From Actinomycetes bacterium (GTDB lineage Bacteria > Actinomycetota > Aquicultoria > CAJVYJ01 > JAUVQD01): DNA of 5,486 bases. Shown in pieces: positions 1-5,486 of this stretch (positions within the stretch are counted from its first letter, which is position 1; every line of letters starts with the position of its first letter). The stretch spans positions 1-5,486 of the forward strand of contig JAUVQD010000104.1 in NCBI GenBank assembly GCA_030598355.1. Direction: 5' to 3'. The notes beneath the pieces were generated by a model. It saw only the letters and a list, made by a program, of their open reading frames with translations, was not told the origin of the DNA and made no database searches. The position numbers and the translations under genes were made by a program.

Positions 1-615
<615 letters not shown>

Positions 616-617
<2 letters not shown>

Positions 618-622
618 AGGGG
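616..622 (+). promoter_or_regulatory. Ribosome binding site of the small tautomerase gene
   Basis: AAAGGGG lies 5 nt before the ATG at 628 and overlaps the last two bases of the hemB stop codon. A well-placed Shine-Dalgarno here supports the 59-codon ORF as a real gene and suggests its translation follows that of hemB. Confidence 0.75.
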
Positions 623-627
623 CAGAC

Positions 628-807
628 ATGCCGGTAATAGAAATAAAACTATGGGAAGGCAGAACAAGAGATCAGAAAGCGGAGATGGCCAAGCGAATAA
701 CTGATGCCGTCGTCGAGGTTGGTAAAACCGCGCCGGAAAATGTCCAAATCATCTTTGCGGATCACGCCAGAAGTGATTGGGCTATAGCGGGTAAGTTACA
801 AGACTAA
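628..807 (+). CDS. 4-oxalocrotonate tautomerase family protein, 59 aa
   Basis: The ORF begins MPVIEIKLWEGRTRDQKAEM and has the size (about 60 residues) and pattern of the 4-oxalocrotonate tautomerase (4-OT) family. These proteins are beta-alpha-beta subunits that oligomerise and use an N-terminal proline, exposed after Met removal, as general base for keto-enol tautomerisation. Pro2 is present, and Arg12 corresponds to catalytic Arg11 of the mature Pseudomonas enzyme. By my hand alignment the Arg39 equivalent is Gln40 and the Phe50 equivalent is Trp51. The substrate is therefore probably not classical 4-oxalocrotonate and cannot be read from sequence. The C-terminal DWAIAGKLQD resembles the HYAVAGK region of Bacillus YwhB-type members. 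The gene lies 10 nt after hemB and 24 nt before hemL, on the same strand and with its own ribosome binding site. Family membership is fairly firm; the function in this operon is unknown. Confidence 0.88.
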   Translation: MPVIEIKLWEGRTRDQKAEMAKRITDAVVEVGKTAPENVQIIFADHARSDWAIAGKLQD

Positions 808-821
808 TTAAAGATCTTTAA
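808..821 (+). repeat. 14-bp perfect palindrome before hemL
   Basis: TTAAAGATCTTTAA is self-complementary. It starts directly after the tautomerase stop codon, and its last base is the first A of the hemL Shine-Dalgarno. It could be a regulator site or a weak RNA fold limiting hemL ribosome access. It is short and AT-rich, so chance is possible. Confidence 0.4.
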
Positions 822-827
822 AAGGAG
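821..827 (+). promoter_or_regulatory. Ribosome binding site of hemL
   Basis: AAAGGAG is a near-complete Shine-Dalgarno ending 4 nt before the ATG at 832. It is strong enough to fix the hemL start, although the spacing is on the short side. Confidence 0.85.
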
Positions 828-831
828 ATAT

Positions 832-2115
832 ATGAAACATACTGAATCAGAAAAATTCTTCCAGGCAGCCAAGGAAATGATTCCCGGTGGCGTTAACAGC
901 CCGGTGAGAGCCTTTAAATCGGTCGGACGCAATCCCCTCTTTATTCACAGGGGCAAAGGTTCAAAAATATATGATGTCGACGGTAACGAGTATATCGATT
1001 ACGTCGGTTCGTGGGGTCCGCTGATATTAGGTCATGCCCGCGACGAAGTCATAGAGGCACTTGGCACAGCCATGCAAAACGGTACGAGTTTCGGTGCTCC
1101 AACTCCGATCGAAGTAGCGATGGCGAAAAAGGTTCTCGAGGCGTACCCGTCAATGGACAAGGTGCGAATGGTCAACTCCGGAACCGAAGCTACGATGAGC
1201 GCGATCCGCGTTGCTCGCGGCTATACAAAGCGGGAAAAGATCATCAAGTTTGAAGGATGCTATCACGGCCATGTCGACTACCTGCTTGTCGAAGCCGGCT
1301 CGGGCGTCCAAACCCTGGGGCTTCCCGATAGCCCGGGTGTCACAGAGGGATCAGCTAAAGATACTATCAGCCTCCCCTATAATGACTTAGGCGTGGTTGA
1401 GGAAACAATTGAGAAACAGGGCGACGAAATCGCCGCGATTATACTTGAGCCCGTCGTTGGAAATATGGGCTGCGTCCCGCCTAAGCCCGGATACCTTGAA
1501 GGTCTTCGAGCTATCACTGCCAAGCACGGGATGGTACTGATTTTTGATGAAGTCATGACAGGTTTTCGCATCGCTTACGGTGGCGCCCAGGAACGTTTTG
1601 GAATCGACCCTGATATGACGTGTCTCGGTAAGATAATTGGCGGCGGCTTGCCTGTGGCGGCCTTTGGCGGAAAAGCTGAAATAATGAACAATGTCGCGCC
1701 CGTGGGCCCAATCTATCAGGCTGGCACGTTGTCTGGTAATCCACTTGCGATGACAGCCGGGTTGGTAACACTTCAGCTCTTATCCGAGCCCGGCGTCTAT
1801 GACGAATTAGAGAAAAAAGGCGCTCGTCTCTCTGCCGGATTACAAGTCGCGGCTGAAAACGCCGGCCTTAACCTAACATTTAACCGGGTCGGGGCGATGT
1901 CTTGCGTCTACTTTACCGACCAAGAGGTCTTTGATTTCACGACAGCCAAAAAGAGCGATACCGAAAAGTTTTCAAAGTATTTCAGCCTGATGTTGGAAGC
2001 TGGGATCAATTTAGCTCCCTCACAATTTGAGTCGGGCTTTATTTCTTTGGCTCACAGCGATGAAGATATAGACCACACGGTTGAAGCCGCAATGCTGGCT
2101 TTTAGAGATATTTAA
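832..2115 (+). CDS. hemL: Glutamate-1-semialdehyde 2,1-aminomutase
   Basis: This pyridoxal-phosphate enzyme converts glutamate-1-semialdehyde to 5-aminolevulinate, the last step of the C5 route and the one feeding HemB, whose gene lies upstream in this operon. The protein has 427 residues, the usual full length. It starts [28 protein letters not shown], typical of the family. Class III aminotransferase features are in order: the phosphate-binding NSGTEA at residues 115-120, YHGH at 144-147 where the aromatic residue stacks on the cofactor, DEVMTGFR with Asp239 for the pyridine nitrogen, the Schiff-base Lys267 in [11 protein letters not shown], and GTLSGNP at 298-304. The start is fixed by the strong ribosome binding site just upstream. 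No frameshift or missing active-site residue is seen. The neighbouring hemB supports the hemL assignment over related class III aminotransferases. Confidence 0.98.
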   Translation: MKHTESEKFFQAAKEMIPGGVNSPVRAFKSVGRNPLFIHRGKGSKIYDVDGNEYIDYVGSWGPLILGHARDEVIEALGTAMQNGTSFGAPTPIEVAMAKKVLEAYPSMDKVRMVNSGTEATMSAIRVARGYTKREKIIKFEGCYHGHVDYLLVEAGSGVQTLGLPDSPGVTEGSAKDTISLPYNDLGVVEETIEKQGDEIAAIILEPVVGNMGCVPPKPGYLEGLRAITAKHGMVLIFDEVMTGFRIAYGGAQERFGIDPDMTCLGKIIGGGLPVAAFGGKAEIMNNVAPVGPIYQAGTLSGNPLAMTAGLVTLQLLSEPGVYDELEKKGARLSAGLQVAAENAGLNLTFNRVGAMSCVYFTDQEVFDFTTAKKSDTEKFSKYFSLMLEAGINLAPSQFESGFISLAHSDEDIDHTVEAAMLAFRDI

Positions 2116-2140
2116 TTAGAAAAAACCGCGCCGACAGCTC

Positions 2141-2725
2141 CTAATACGCCTCGCAAAGGATCTGGTAATACTCGCGCTTGTGGTCGCACGATGGGCATTT
2201 CTCCGGCGGCTCTGTACCATAATGGACATAGCCGCACTCGCGACATAGCCAAGCGACTTCTCTATCTTTTCTAAATACGGTCCCGGCTTCAACTTGGCTT
2301 AAGAGTTTTGTGTACCGTTCCTCATGATGAGTTTCCACTTTGCCGATTGATCGCAAACGCTTGGCAATATCGGTTAGCCCTTCAGAATCAGCACCATCGG
2401 CAAAGCTCGGATACATGATGCTGTTCTCATAGTGCTCCCCGGCAATGGCTGCCCGTAAGTTTTCGGCTGTTGTTCCCAGAACAGTCGGTACAGGGGCAGG
2501 CACCTCTATCTCATCAAGATTCTCGGTACTATTCTTTTTCAGTTCCTGCATCATCTTCATCAACCAACTGGCGTGCTCTTTTTCGTTGTCGGCAGTAACC
2601 AGAAAAAGGGAGCTGATCTGTTGCAATCCTTCTTCTCTGGCCACTTTTGAATAAAATGTGTAGCGATTCCTCGCTTGCGACTCTCCAATAAACGCTTTCG
2701 CTAGATTTTCAAATGTCTCTTTCAT
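2141..2725 (-). CDS. rbr: Rubrerythrin
   Basis: Rubrerythrin is a cytosolic NAD(P)H-linked peroxidase of anaerobes that reduces hydrogen peroxide at a non-haem di-iron centre, with electrons passed through a rubredoxin domain. From the ATG at 2725 the protein is 194 residues, close to the typical 191. The ferritin-like four-helix domain spans about residues 1-145. Its expected ligands are Glu15 (GESQARNRY), Glu48 and His51 (ExxH), Glu97 and Glu100 (GEHYE), and Glu131 and His134 (ExxH). The C-terminal rubredoxin-type knuckle has Cys161, Cys164, Cys177 and Cys180. I prefer the second in-frame ATG because MKETFENL is the family's usual beginning. The first ATG (2737) touches the Shine-Dalgarno with no spacing and would add only MFLF. 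The gene converges on hemL with a 25-bp gap and has its own promoter region. No ligand is missing. Confidence 0.97.
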   Translation of the reverse strand: MKETFENLAKAFIGESQARNRYTFYSKVAREEGLQQISSLFLVTADNEKEHASWLMKMMQELKKNSTENLDEIEVPAPVPTVLGTTAENLRAAIAGEHYENSIMYPSFADGADSEGLTDIAKRLRSIGKVETHHEERYTKLLSQVEAGTVFRKDREVAWLCRECGYVHYGTEPPEKCPSCDHKREYYQILCEAY

Positions 2726-2736
2726 AAATAAAAACA

Positions 2737-2742
2737 TCCTTT
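2737..2742 (-). promoter_or_regulatory. Ribosome binding site of rubrerythrin, decides the start
   Basis: On the - strand AAAGGA lies 11 nt before the ATG at 2725. Its final A is also the first base of the alternative ATG at 2737, so that start has no spacing at all. The distance to the downstream ATG is slightly long but workable, favouring MKETFENL as the N-terminus. Confidence 0.6.
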
Positions 2743-2763
2743 CCGATTAGTAATCACACAACT

Positions 2764-2775
2764 TCTAACGTTAGA
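2764..2775. promoter_or_regulatory. 12-bp palindrome at the likely rubrerythrin transcription start
   Basis: TCTAACGTTAGA is perfectly self-complementary. It shares one base with the downstream edge of the TATAAT box and covers the predicted transcription start near 2768. A protein bound here would block initiation, so it is a candidate operator. The regulator cannot be named from sequence. Confidence 0.4.
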
Positions 2776-2780
2776 TTATA
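2775..2780 (-). promoter_or_regulatory. Candidate -10 box of the rubrerythrin promoter
   Basis: A consensus TATAAT reads on the - strand 49 nt before the chosen ATG, implying a leader of about 43 nt. No good TTGACA-like -35 occurs at 16-19 bp spacing; at 17 bp the hexamer is GAATTA. Either initiation depends on an activator or this AT-rich hexamer is fortuitous. Confidence 0.5.
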
Positions 2781-2781
2781 T

Positions 2782-2797
2782 CCATAATTAATTATGG
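2782..2797. promoter_or_regulatory. 16-bp palindrome in the rubrerythrin promoter spacer, candidate PerR/Fur-like operator
   Basis: CCATAATTAATTATGG is perfectly self-complementary and sits directly upstream of the TATAAT box, where a bound repressor would exclude RNA polymerase. Rubrerythrin genes are known members of peroxide-sensing PerR regulons in several anaerobes. The ATAAT...ATTAT half-sites resemble PerR/Fur-family boxes, but the half-sites here are separated by 2 nt rather than the 1 nt of the PerR consensus. The regulator identity is therefore a guess. Confidence 0.5.
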
Positions 2798-2812
2798 TAA
2801 TTCTCAGTGGAT

Positions 2813-2876
2813 AATAATTCGGGGACACAATACTTAATTCGAAACTCAGAATTAAGTATTGTGTCCCCGAATTATT
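2813..2876. repeat. 64-bp element of two perfect 28-nt inverted arms
   Basis: The left arm (2813-2840) and right arm (2849-2876) are exact reverse complements across 28 bases, separated by the 8-nt loop GAAACTCA. The arm core reads GGGGACACAATACTTAATTC. The element begins 3 nt beyond the gatD stop on the - strand and ends about 87 nt before the rubrerythrin ATG. There is no U-tract after it on either strand, so it is not a typical intrinsic terminator, though its RNA hairpin could still protect or end the murT-gatD message. The G-rich core with long perfect arms suggests a dispersed mobile palindrome of the REP/IS200-related type; from memory only, similar GGGGACA...AATTC motifs recur in many genomes. 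No target duplication is visible at its edges. Confidence 0.85.
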
Positions 2877-2879
2877 CCG

Positions 2880-3650
2880 TTATCGTTTGAACCAACCTGG
2901 GACCCAGCGACGACGATGAAGTTGTTCTATTCTCTCAACGGCAGCCGCATGAGCCGCGATCTCCATAGTGTCATTAAGCGGCTCAAGGACGGTGCCGGAA
3001 CCATATTTTCTCTCAAGCGCCGACCGAATCAGATAATCAGCAAAAACGGGATTCTTGGGCAACAAGGAACCGTGGAGATAGGTGCCAAAAACATTATCTT
3101 GCCATGCCCCTTCGCTGCCATCCTGACCATTATTGCCAAACCCAAGCCGGACGCGCCCGAGCGGTTTTGCTTTTTGGCCTAGGGTTGTTTGACCGCTATG
3201 GTTCTCAAACCCGACTAGCGCCATTTCCTCCTCACCTAATCGAATATCTGCCACGACATTACCAATAAGCCGTCTGTCTCCCCCGACGGTCTCGATATCG
3301 AGAACGCCCAATCCTTGAATCTCCTCGCCTTGATAAGTAATAAAACGACGACCGAGCAATTGGTAGCCACCGCAAATAGCCAAAACTACCAAACCGTCCG
3401 CGATCATAGCTTTGAGAGCGTCGCCTTTTTTCTCCAGATCCCGATAGACTCGAAGCTGCTCCCTATCTTGGCCGCCCCCAATAAACGCAATGTCCATATC
3501 CTTTGGCAAGGAATCACCTAGCGATATCTCGTGGACCTTAAGGTCTATCCCGCGCCACGCACACCGCCTAGACAACGCGATGATATTGCCTTTGTCACCG
3601 TAGAGATTCATCAAGTCGGGATAGAGGTGGACAAGGTTGAGAGAGTTCAT
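2880..3650 (-). CDS. gatD: Lipid II isoglutaminyl synthase, glutaminase subunit GatD
   Basis: GatD hydrolyses glutamine and passes ammonia to MurT, which amidates the alpha-carboxyl of D-Glu in the lipid II stem peptide to give D-isoglutamine at the cytosolic membrane face. The protein has 256 residues, as expected for the family, and starts MNSLNLVHLYPDLMNLYGDKGN, a strong GatD-type opening. It is a class I (triad) glutamine amidotransferase of the CobQ-like group. The nucleophile is Cys93 in LAICGGYQLLG, GGGQDREQ lies at 58-65, and the catalytic His193 is in TYLHGSLLPKNP. Cobyric acid synthase has a similar domain, but it carries an extra N-terminal synthetase domain and would not be paired with MurT. 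The start codon overlaps the murT stop as ATGA, implying coupled translation. A weak GGTGAT sits 7-12 nt upstream, inside murT (3656-3661). The chain is intact. Confidence 0.95.
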   Translation of the reverse strand: MNSLNLVHLYPDLMNLYGDKGNIIALSRRCAWRGIDLKVHEISLGDSLPKDMDIAFIGGGQDREQLRVYRDLEKKGDALKAMIADGLVVLAICGGYQLLGRRFITYQGEEIQGLGVLDIETVGGDRRLIGNVVADIRLGEEEMALVGFENHSGQTTLGQKAKPLGRVRLGFGNNGQDGSEGAWQDNVFGTYLHGSLLPKNPVFADYLIRSALERKYGSGTVLEPLNDTMEIAAHAAAVERIEQLHRRRWVPGWFKR

Positions 3651-5032
3651 CGGCGATCACCAGGCCGCCAAAAAGCCGCTGCCCCACCCATTTTTTCCAG
3701 ATGTCGTCTTATGTCGAGCATCGCGGTATAGGTGGGGAGAATATAAAGGTCTCCCCCATCAGGTGTCCTTTCGAGACCGGCCGCCAAGGCTTCACTAAAC
3801 TTAGGTTCGACTTGAATGTCGTTGTTGTTTCCTGAGTATTTCAACCTGAGCGCCATGTCGTGCGCGCGTATTCCGCTAGTTATCAACGCCTTTGTTTTGC
3901 CTATTCTTTCAACGTCGGCGTCCCATAGCCACGAGACATCGGTGCCGTCGGCCAAGTTATCATTAATAGCGATAATAATGTTTTTTGGATCAGGATCGAG
4001 ATTTAAAGTTTCTATCGCCTGATTAAACCCGGTTGGGTTCTTAATCAACATCAGACGCACGTGTTTTCCTTCTACTTCAATCTTTTCAAGCCGGCCAAAA
4101 GTCGGTTGAAAATCTGCTAAAGCGGCGATTGAAGTGGCCGGATCAACATCGATAGCAAAGCCAATTGAGATAGCTAAAAGCGCGTTATAGACGTTATATA
4201 TAGCCGGCACACCTAGCTCAACCTCATGTTCCCCGGCTGGAGTTTTTAAGGTAAACCGGCTTGCCTCAAGAGTCAATTTTAAGTCTGTCGCTGTAATTTG
4301 CGGACGGGGCCGTTTGAATCCACATTTAGGGCACGAGTAAGCCCCGAGGTGGGAAAAATATCGCTTCTCGTAGGTTAAGGGGCCGCCGCAGACCAGACAA
4401 TCTTTTGAGTCCTGAGCCCCCATTTCGCTGCCCATAAGATGATCCATGTCGGCGATACCAAAATATATCGGCTCAACTTTGGCATCCTGACCAAGGGCCG
4501 CGACTCGAGGATCATCGGCATTCAGCACCAACCTGGCATCCGGTTTAAGAAGACGAATGCCTTCACTTATTAATCTTGCCGTCTGGTCAACCTCGCCGAA
4601 GCGGTCAAGTTGGTCTCTAAATATATTGCCAACGGCCATAACTTTTGGGTCTAGGTCTTCGACAACATTTTTAACGACTGCTTCGTCGACTTCAAAAAGC
4701 CCGATCTTCGAACCTTTAAGCCCCTCAGCATCCTTCATTAAAGCCGTGGCGACCCCATATGCTAAATTAGCCCCGGCGGCATTGTGGACCGGTGTCAAAC
4801 TTGCCGCCGATAAAATTTTGGCCGTCATGTTGGCGGTCGTGGTTTTTCCATTGGTGGCCGTAATAATTACGGAGCCTTGACCGAGCTGCCTGGCTAACTC
4901 ACGTATTAAGCCAGGGTCAATCTTAAGAGCAATGGCCCCCGGCAGACTTGTGCCGCCGCCAAGCCCAAGAGCGCGGCTGCCCGCGCCTCCGGCCCGGCCG
5001 ATAAGACTGGCGATTGCCGACTTAGTTCGCAT
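3647..5032 (-). CDS. murT: Lipid II isoglutaminyl synthase, Mur ligase-like subunit MurT
   Basis: MurT activates the D-Glu alpha-carboxyl of lipid II with ATP, and the GatD-derived ammonia then forms D-isoglutamine. It has 461 residues. The short N-terminal part (about 1-50, with GGGTSLPG at 25-32) is followed by the Mur ligase central domain with the P-loop TATNGKTTT at 58-66 and GNIFRDQLDRFGE at 135-147. A zinc ribbon typical of MurT is inserted, with Cys212, Cys215, Cys234 and Cys237. Then come YNVYN (279-283) and GRLE (313-316) before the C-terminal DUF1727 domain, where NDNLADGTDVSW (357-368) includes Asp365, the probable member of the GatD-facing catalytic site. Folylpolyglutamate synthase and MurE/MurC are excluded by the ribbon, by DUF1727 and by adjacent gatD. 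No clear Shine-Dalgarno precedes the ATG and an in-frame stop lies five codons upstream; translation may be leaderless. Confidence 0.96.
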   Translation of the reverse strand: MRTKSAIASLIGRAGGAGSRALGLGGGTSLPGAIALKIDPGLIRELARQLGQGSVIITATNGKTTTANMTAKILSAASLTPVHNAAGANLAYGVATALMKDAEGLKGSKIGLFEVDEAVVKNVVEDLDPKVMAVGNIFRDQLDRFGEVDQTARLISEGIRLLKPDARLVLNADDPRVAALGQDAKVEPIYFGIADMDHLMGSEMGAQDSKDCLVCGGPLTYEKRYFSHLGAYSCPKCGFKRPRPQITATDLKLTLEASRFTLKTPAGEHEVELGVPAIYNVYNALLAISIGFAIDVDPATSIAALADFQPTFGRLEKIEVEGKHVRLMLIKNPTGFNQAIETLNLDPDPKNIIIAINDNLADGTDVSWLWDADVERIGKTKALITSGIRAHDMALRLKYSGNNNDIQVEPKFSEALAAGLERTPDGGDLYILPTYTAMLDIRRHLEKMGGAAAFWRPGDRR

Positions 5033-5038
5033 GATGGC

Positions 5039-5047
5039 AGTATATCA
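5039..5047 (-). promoter_or_regulatory. Extended -10 promoter of murT-gatD, apparently leaderless
   Basis: On the - strand TGATATACT forms an extended -10 (TGn followed by TATACT). Exactly 6 nt separate it from the ATG, so transcription would begin at or beside base 5032, the A of the start codon. No good -35 is seen, which fits an extended -10 type. The lack of a Shine-Dalgarno before the ATG supports a leaderless message. Confidence 0.55.
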
Positions 5048-5060
5048 TTCCCTAAAGCAA

Positions 5061-5089
5061 AGTGACCGCTCTGTTACCGAGCGGCCACT
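5061..5089 (-). terminator. Probable terminator hairpin after nrdD
   Basis: The arms 5061-5071 and 5079-5089 form an 11-bp GC-rich stem with a 7-nt loop. On the - strand all positions pair, with one G-U wobble; on the + strand that position is an A-C mismatch. The stem therefore favours - strand RNA. It is followed by TTGCTTTA, a modest U-rich tail, and lies 45 nt after the nrdD stop and just upstream of the murT promoter. It would separate the two transcription units. Confidence 0.65.
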
Positions 5090-5134
5090 GTCGTTATTTG
5101 TTTTAACCGTGCTTTGCGGCTATTTTATAAAACC

Positions 5135-5486
5135 TTAACCAGCCACCGCTTCATCCGTATGAGCCAGCTCGCTGGTCGGCTCGTTATCGACGTTCACTCT
5201 TATCCGCTCTACGAGCTCACCAATCTTGCCTTTGTTCCAAGTTTGGACCTTGGAGAAGTAGCCGACAACCCGGGTAATACCGTAGACATCTTCAGCGCCG
5301 CACTTGGGACAAGTTTCCTTCAAGCCACGGCTTGTCTGGCGACACTCTTCACAGACAGTGAACTCCGGACTAAAGGCTATCTGCTCAGCCTGTGTATTTT
5401 TGTAGGTATTGATAACGAAGCTTTTAATCGACTCAGGCGCCGGCTCGCTTTCCCCTAACCAGACATGGACAAAAGCGCCGGCCTCC
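5135..5486 (-). CDS. nrdD: Anaerobic (class III) ribonucleoside-triphosphate reductase, C-terminal part
   Basis: NrdD reduces ribonucleoside triphosphates to deoxyribonucleotides under anaerobic conditions, using a glycyl radical installed by the radical-SAM activase NrdG. Only the last 116 codons lie in the window; the frame is open to base 5486 and the gene continues beyond it. The visible part starts EAGAFVHVWLGESEPAPESI, matching the family. A four-cysteine zinc site follows: VCEEC and CPKC, residues 45, 48, 59 and 62 of the visible part. Next is GITRVVGYFSKVQTWNKGK with the radical glycine (visible residue 75, codon 5261-5263). About 41 residues follow it, with a non-conserved acidic tail. 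A TTG at 5323 is internal, not a start. No nrdG lies between it and murT, so the activase must be upstream or elsewhere. A hairpin terminator follows the stop. Confidence 0.96.
   Translation of the reverse strand, partial: EAGAFVHVWLGESEPAPESIKSFVINTYKNTQAEQIAFSPEFTVCEECRQTSRGLKETCPKCGAEDVYGITRVVGYFSKVQTWNKGKIGELVERIRVNVDNEPTSELAHTDEAVAG

Noticed and set aside
1377..1771. Two - strand ORFs inside hemL
   Set aside because: They are short, overlap each other and are antisense to a fully conserved hemL.
2116..2140. Bidirectional terminator between hemL and rubrerythrin
   Set aside because: There is a run of six A (T on the - strand), but I could not find a convincing GC-rich stem next to it on either strand.
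2735..2737. ATG at 2737 as the rubrerythrin start
   Set aside because: It touches the Shine-Dalgarno with no spacing and adds only MFLF before the family's normal MKETFENL start.
2813..2876. CRISPR or insertion-sequence end
   Set aside because: There is one inverted pair only, with no direct repeat series, no transposase ORF and no visible target duplication.
2859..3182. 107-aa + strand ORF running from the inverted repeat into gatD
   Set aside because: It is antisense to gatD, starts inside the repeat and has low-complexity composition, as expected of a shadow frame.
4557..4880. 107-aa + strand ORF opposite murT
   Set aside because: It is a Ser/Ala-rich shadow of the murT coding strand with no recognisable motif.
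5321..5323. TTG as the start of a separate 62-aa zinc-finger protein
   Set aside because: The frame continues upstream without a stop to base 5486 and encodes conserved NrdD sequence, including the first two zinc cysteines.
5114..5458. 114-aa + strand ORF
   Set aside because: It lies almost entirely antisense to nrdD, whose protein is clearly recognisable, and has no family features of its own.

Overview
The window reads as ordinary chromosomal DNA of an anaerobic or microaerophilic bacterium with a Gram-positive-type cell wall. The main clues are a class III (anaerobic) ribonucleotide reductase, a rubrerythrin for peroxide defence, tetrapyrrole synthesis by the glutamate (C5) route, and the MurT/GatD pair that amidates lipid II. 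MurT/GatD is known mainly from Firmicutes, Actinobacteria and some Chloroflexi. A possible leaderless promoter in front of murT would fit a deep-branching anaerobic actinobacterial lineage, but that placement is a weak inference.

Layout. Bases 1-2115 (+ strand) hold a tight operon end: the 3' part of hemB (porphobilinogen synthase), a 59-residue 4-oxalocrotonate tautomerase-family gene, and complete hemL (glutamate-1-semialdehyde aminomutase). hemL converges on a rubrerythrin gene (2141-2725, - strand) across a 25-bp gap. Upstream of rubrerythrin lies an AT-rich promoter region with a TATAAT box flanked by two perfect palindromes. Next to it is a 64-bp near-symmetrical element (2813-2876) made of two perfect 28-nt inverted arms. 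It starts 3 nt beyond the gatD stop codon.

From 2880 to 5032 the - strand carries murT then gatD, coupled by a 4-nt ATGA overlap. Their products form the lipid II isoglutaminyl synthase complex: MurT activates the D-Glu carboxylate with ATP and GatD supplies ammonia from glutamine. An extended -10 box sits exactly where it would start transcription at the murT ATG. Upstream of it is a GC-rich hairpin that probably terminates the preceding gene. That gene is the C-terminal end of nrdD (5135-5486, - strand), which carries the glycyl-radical motif and a four-cysteine zinc site and runs off the window.

The genes belong to separate housekeeping pathways: haem or other tetrapyrrole synthesis, oxidative-stress defence, peptidoglycan modification and anaerobic dNTP synthesis. 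I see no defence system, phage, CRISPR array, tRNA or rRNA. The least explained items are the tautomerase inside the hem operon, the 28-nt inverted-repeat element, the palindromes in the rubrerythrin promoter and the apparently leaderless murT. No gene-free stretch exceeds 300 bases; the longest is about 150 bases (2726-2879).
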